NCBI GenBank assembly: GCA_024278345.1
Contig: JAJRTK010000409.1
Coordinates: 1 to 16,673 of the forward strand
Origin: a bacterium
GTDB taxonomy: Bacteria; CSSED10-310; JAJRTK01
Length of the DNA: 16,673 nucleotides
Direction: 5' to 3'
The notes under the pieces are model-generated. The model did no database searches and was not told the DNA's origin. It saw only the letters and a list, made by a program, of their open reading frames with translations. Position numbers and translations under genes: made by a program. How positions within the stretch are numbered: the first letter of the stretch is position 1; each line of letters opens with the position of its first letter. Below are positions 15,028 to 16,673 of the stretch, piece by piece.

Positions 15028-16592
15028 CAGTAATAAGTCAGCTCCAACATCCCGAGGTCGAGAGCCTGGAAGTCCGCGAGAATCGAGCCTTTGCGGCCCC
15101 CGATGGAGAGAGCCATGGCCCGGAGTTTCCAGGAATCGGTAAACCGGTAGGTGGCGGCAAGTTGCCCCACGTAGGCGGAGCGGTCGATATTGAACTGTCC
15201 CGATGCTTCGAGCTCGATACGGTCCCCGTCCTTATTGATTCGGAGAAGACCCGTGACACTGGTTTCCCGTTCATCGTAGATAAGAGGCTGCACGATGTCG
15301 AAGATCCGTTGTTGGATGATCTGGGCAGACAGATAGAAATCGAAATCTCCAACAGAGGGTGGTGGGTAGTCAATGCCCAAAAGGAAGGTGGCGGAATCGT
15401 TTTCCGAAACCAATTCCGGAAGGATGACTTCCCAGATGCCGTTTTCATAGACATATTCGGTGCCAGGGGTCCCCATGAGATCGTTGAGCTGGTCCGTAGA
15501 AAGATCCTCCACGCCACTCCAATTGTAGCGGCGGCCTTTAAGGAAGGCAGCTTCGCCCCGGACGACCACCGGGCCCAACGTGGAGGTGAAGTCTGTCCCT
15601 ATTTGCCAGATGGGCGGGTGGCGGGCCGTGATATCGATCCTGGCTTTTGCATCCAGGAGGTCGAGGAGCGTGGGGTTTTGCGGGAGTCCGTCCAGAAAGA
15701 AATGGGGCCTTGGCGAATAGATTGGCTGGCGGTCGTAGCCGAAAAACATGTAGAGCTGAGAGTCGAAGGGGCCAAAGGTTGCCGCGGCCCGAAATCCCAA
15801 TTCCGAGCGGCTTAGGGTAGGCTTGGGCAGTTCTTCGTCGAGGAACTGGATTTTCGTGGGAATGGGGAATCCCAGGATCTTTACCGTCGGTTCCACAAGA
15901 AGCGTTGGCGGGAAGAAGGGATCGTCCGCCTTGGGGTAGACATCGGGCCGGAAGCGGGGGATGAAGACGAATTCGACGGTCCCGGATTGTCCGTAGTAGC
16001 TGGCTCGGACCATGAAATTGCCGATTTTGCGGTTCAGCTCGTCGTCCAAGATGAAAAGGGAATAGTCCTGGGGATTGAGAATGTCGTTGGGTACGATGCC
16101 GTCGCCGCGACCCCAGGCGAGCTTCTGGATTCCGGCGCTGAGATCCCAGCGGCTGGATGAGTATTGAAAGTAGAGCTCATCGACACCGTAGCGGCCGAAG
16201 AGAGAGAAGCGAGAGATACCGTCGTCGAAGCGGAAGGAAGGATCGAGCTTGAGCTTGAAGGCGAGGCCCTTGGGAGATGTGAATTCATGGCCGATTTCGG
16301 CGACGGCGATGGTCTCGGTAAGGAGGCTCTCTTTCAAGACGAAGCCATAGGCTGCCCGCGTGGTGATGGATCCAGAAACTTCCATGGCGTGGCCGGCGGG
16401 AATCCGGGCAAAAAGAGAGAGAATAAACGTCAGTGCCATCACAAGTAGGGAGAGATGCCTTGACGGTGCTGGAATCGAGCCTTGTACCGCGGATTCCCGC
16501 GGGGCGGTCTGGGATCCACCCACCGTCACGATGGGGTATCCACGCAAGGCGGGACAAAGATTGGAAATAAAAGGAAAACGCGCAGCGCACAA
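15024..16592 (-). CDS. Outer-membrane beta-barrel protein, DUF1302-like
   Basis: Up to 522 aa. Residues about 43-69 hold a signal peptide whose hydrophobic core runs LSLLVMALTFILSLFA and ends PAGHA. The mature part is made of alternating strands. It carries the hallmark of the DUF1302 group, WDLSAGIQKLAWGRGDGIVP and DILNPQDYSLFILDDE (about 149-186), and ends in the aromatic ELTYYW typical of outer-membrane barrels. The start is uncertain: the frame opens at TTG 16592, GTG codons lie at 16529 and 16523, and ATG at 16439 would leave a signal peptide without positive charge; none has a clear ribosome site. The substrate is unknown. It is upstream of the LolA-like gene on the same strand. Confidence 0.82.
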   Translation of the reverse strand: MCAARFPFISNLCPALRGYPIVTVGGSQTAPRESAVQGSIPAPSRHLSLLVMALTFILSLFARIPAGHAMEVSGSITTRAAYGFVLKESLLTETIAVAEIGHEFTSPKGLAFKLKLDPSFRFDDGISRFSLFGRYGVDELYFQYSSSRWDLSAGIQKLAWGRGDGIVPNDILNPQDYSLFILDDELNRKIGNFMVRASYYGQSGTVEFVFIPRFRPDVYPKADDPFFPPTLLVEPTVKILGFPIPTKIQFLDEELPKPTLSRSELGFRAAATFGPFDSQLYMFFGYDRQPIYSPRPHFFLDGLPQNPTLLDLLDAKARIDITARHPPIWQIGTDFTSTLGPVVVRGEAAFLKGRRYNWSGVEDLSTDQLNDLMGTPGTEYVYENGIWEVILPELVSENDSATFLLGIDYPPPSVGDFDFYLSAQIIQQRIFDIVQPLIYDERETSVTGLLRINKDGDRIELEASGQFNIDRSAYVGQLAATYRFTDSWKLRAMALSIGGRKGSILADFQALDLGMLELTYYW

Positions 16593-16602
16593 AAATGTGG
16601 GT

Positions 16603-16668
16603 CCAGGGAGCGAGCTCCCTGGTGGGTGCAGGGCGAAGTCCTGCCAGGGGACGGGGGACAGCGTCCCC
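16603..16668. repeat. Three tandem GC-rich hairpins (REP-like intergenic repeat)
   Basis: Stem 1: CCAGGGAG/CTCCCTGG with loop CGAG (16603-16622). Stem 2: GCAGG/CCTGC with loop GCGAAGT (16628-16644). Stem 3: GGGGAC/GTCCCC with loop AGC (16654-16668). The spacing and the CGAG/CGAA-type loops look like dispersed hairpin repeats found between genes. The element reaches the window edge and may continue. Confidence 0.65.
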
Positions 16669-16673
16669 GGACG

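Noticed and set aside
1-16673. CRISPR array, tRNA, rRNA or insertion sequence
   Set aside because: No regularly spaced repeats, no cloverleaf or rRNA-like stretch and no transposase frame were seen on either strand.

Overview
The window comes from a moderately GC-rich Gram-negative (diderm) bacterium. It encodes an outer-membrane channel, a periplasmic adaptor, a LolA-like protein and an outer-membrane beta-barrel. I cannot place the phylum from the sequence alone. Verrucomicrobiota, NC10 or Nitrospirota-like lineages would fit, but that is a guess.

Layout. (1) 224-1768 (+): GMP synthase guaA, a housekeeping gene. (2) 1871-3312 (+): a BlaI/MecI-type repressor translationally coupled to a short M56 (BlaR1/MecR1-like) membrane metalloprotease that has no penicillin-sensor domain. 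(3) 3482-10553 (+): a tight operon for a heavy-metal RND efflux pump (CzcC-, CzcB- and CzcA-like), then a PII-like protein and a CzcD-type cation diffusion facilitator. All three junctions from the CzcC-like to the PII-like gene are overlapping or nearly so. (4) 10650-10829 (+): the C-terminal relic of another CDF-type transporter. (5) 13779-10826 (-): a MerR-type regulator and a large VIT/VWA protein carrying a 15-bp tandem repeat in frame. (6) 16592-13922 (-): a DUF1302-like outer-membrane barrel, a doubtful small ORF and a LolA-like outer-membrane lipoprotein-sorting protein, ending at a clear Rho-independent terminator. (7) 16603-16668: three tandem GC-rich hairpins, a REP-like intergenic repeat cut by the window edge.

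The most interesting system is region 2 plus 3. A 17-bp dyad, TACTATCAATGATAGTA, lies upstream of the efflux operon. A related copy (TACTATTAAGGGTCGTA) overlaps the -10 of the repressor's own promoter. This suggests that the BlaI/M56 pair, best known from beta-lactam resistance, here controls metal efflux. The M56 protein has no sensor domain, but its predicted extracytoplasmic loop carries a Cys-x3-His-x5-Cys motif that could sense the metal. The pump has mixed specificity residues, the CDF has Glu for His in its TM5 metal site, and the PII-like protein lacks the usual T-loop. The metal therefore cannot be named from sequence. These links are inference; the coding assignments and dyads are seen directly.
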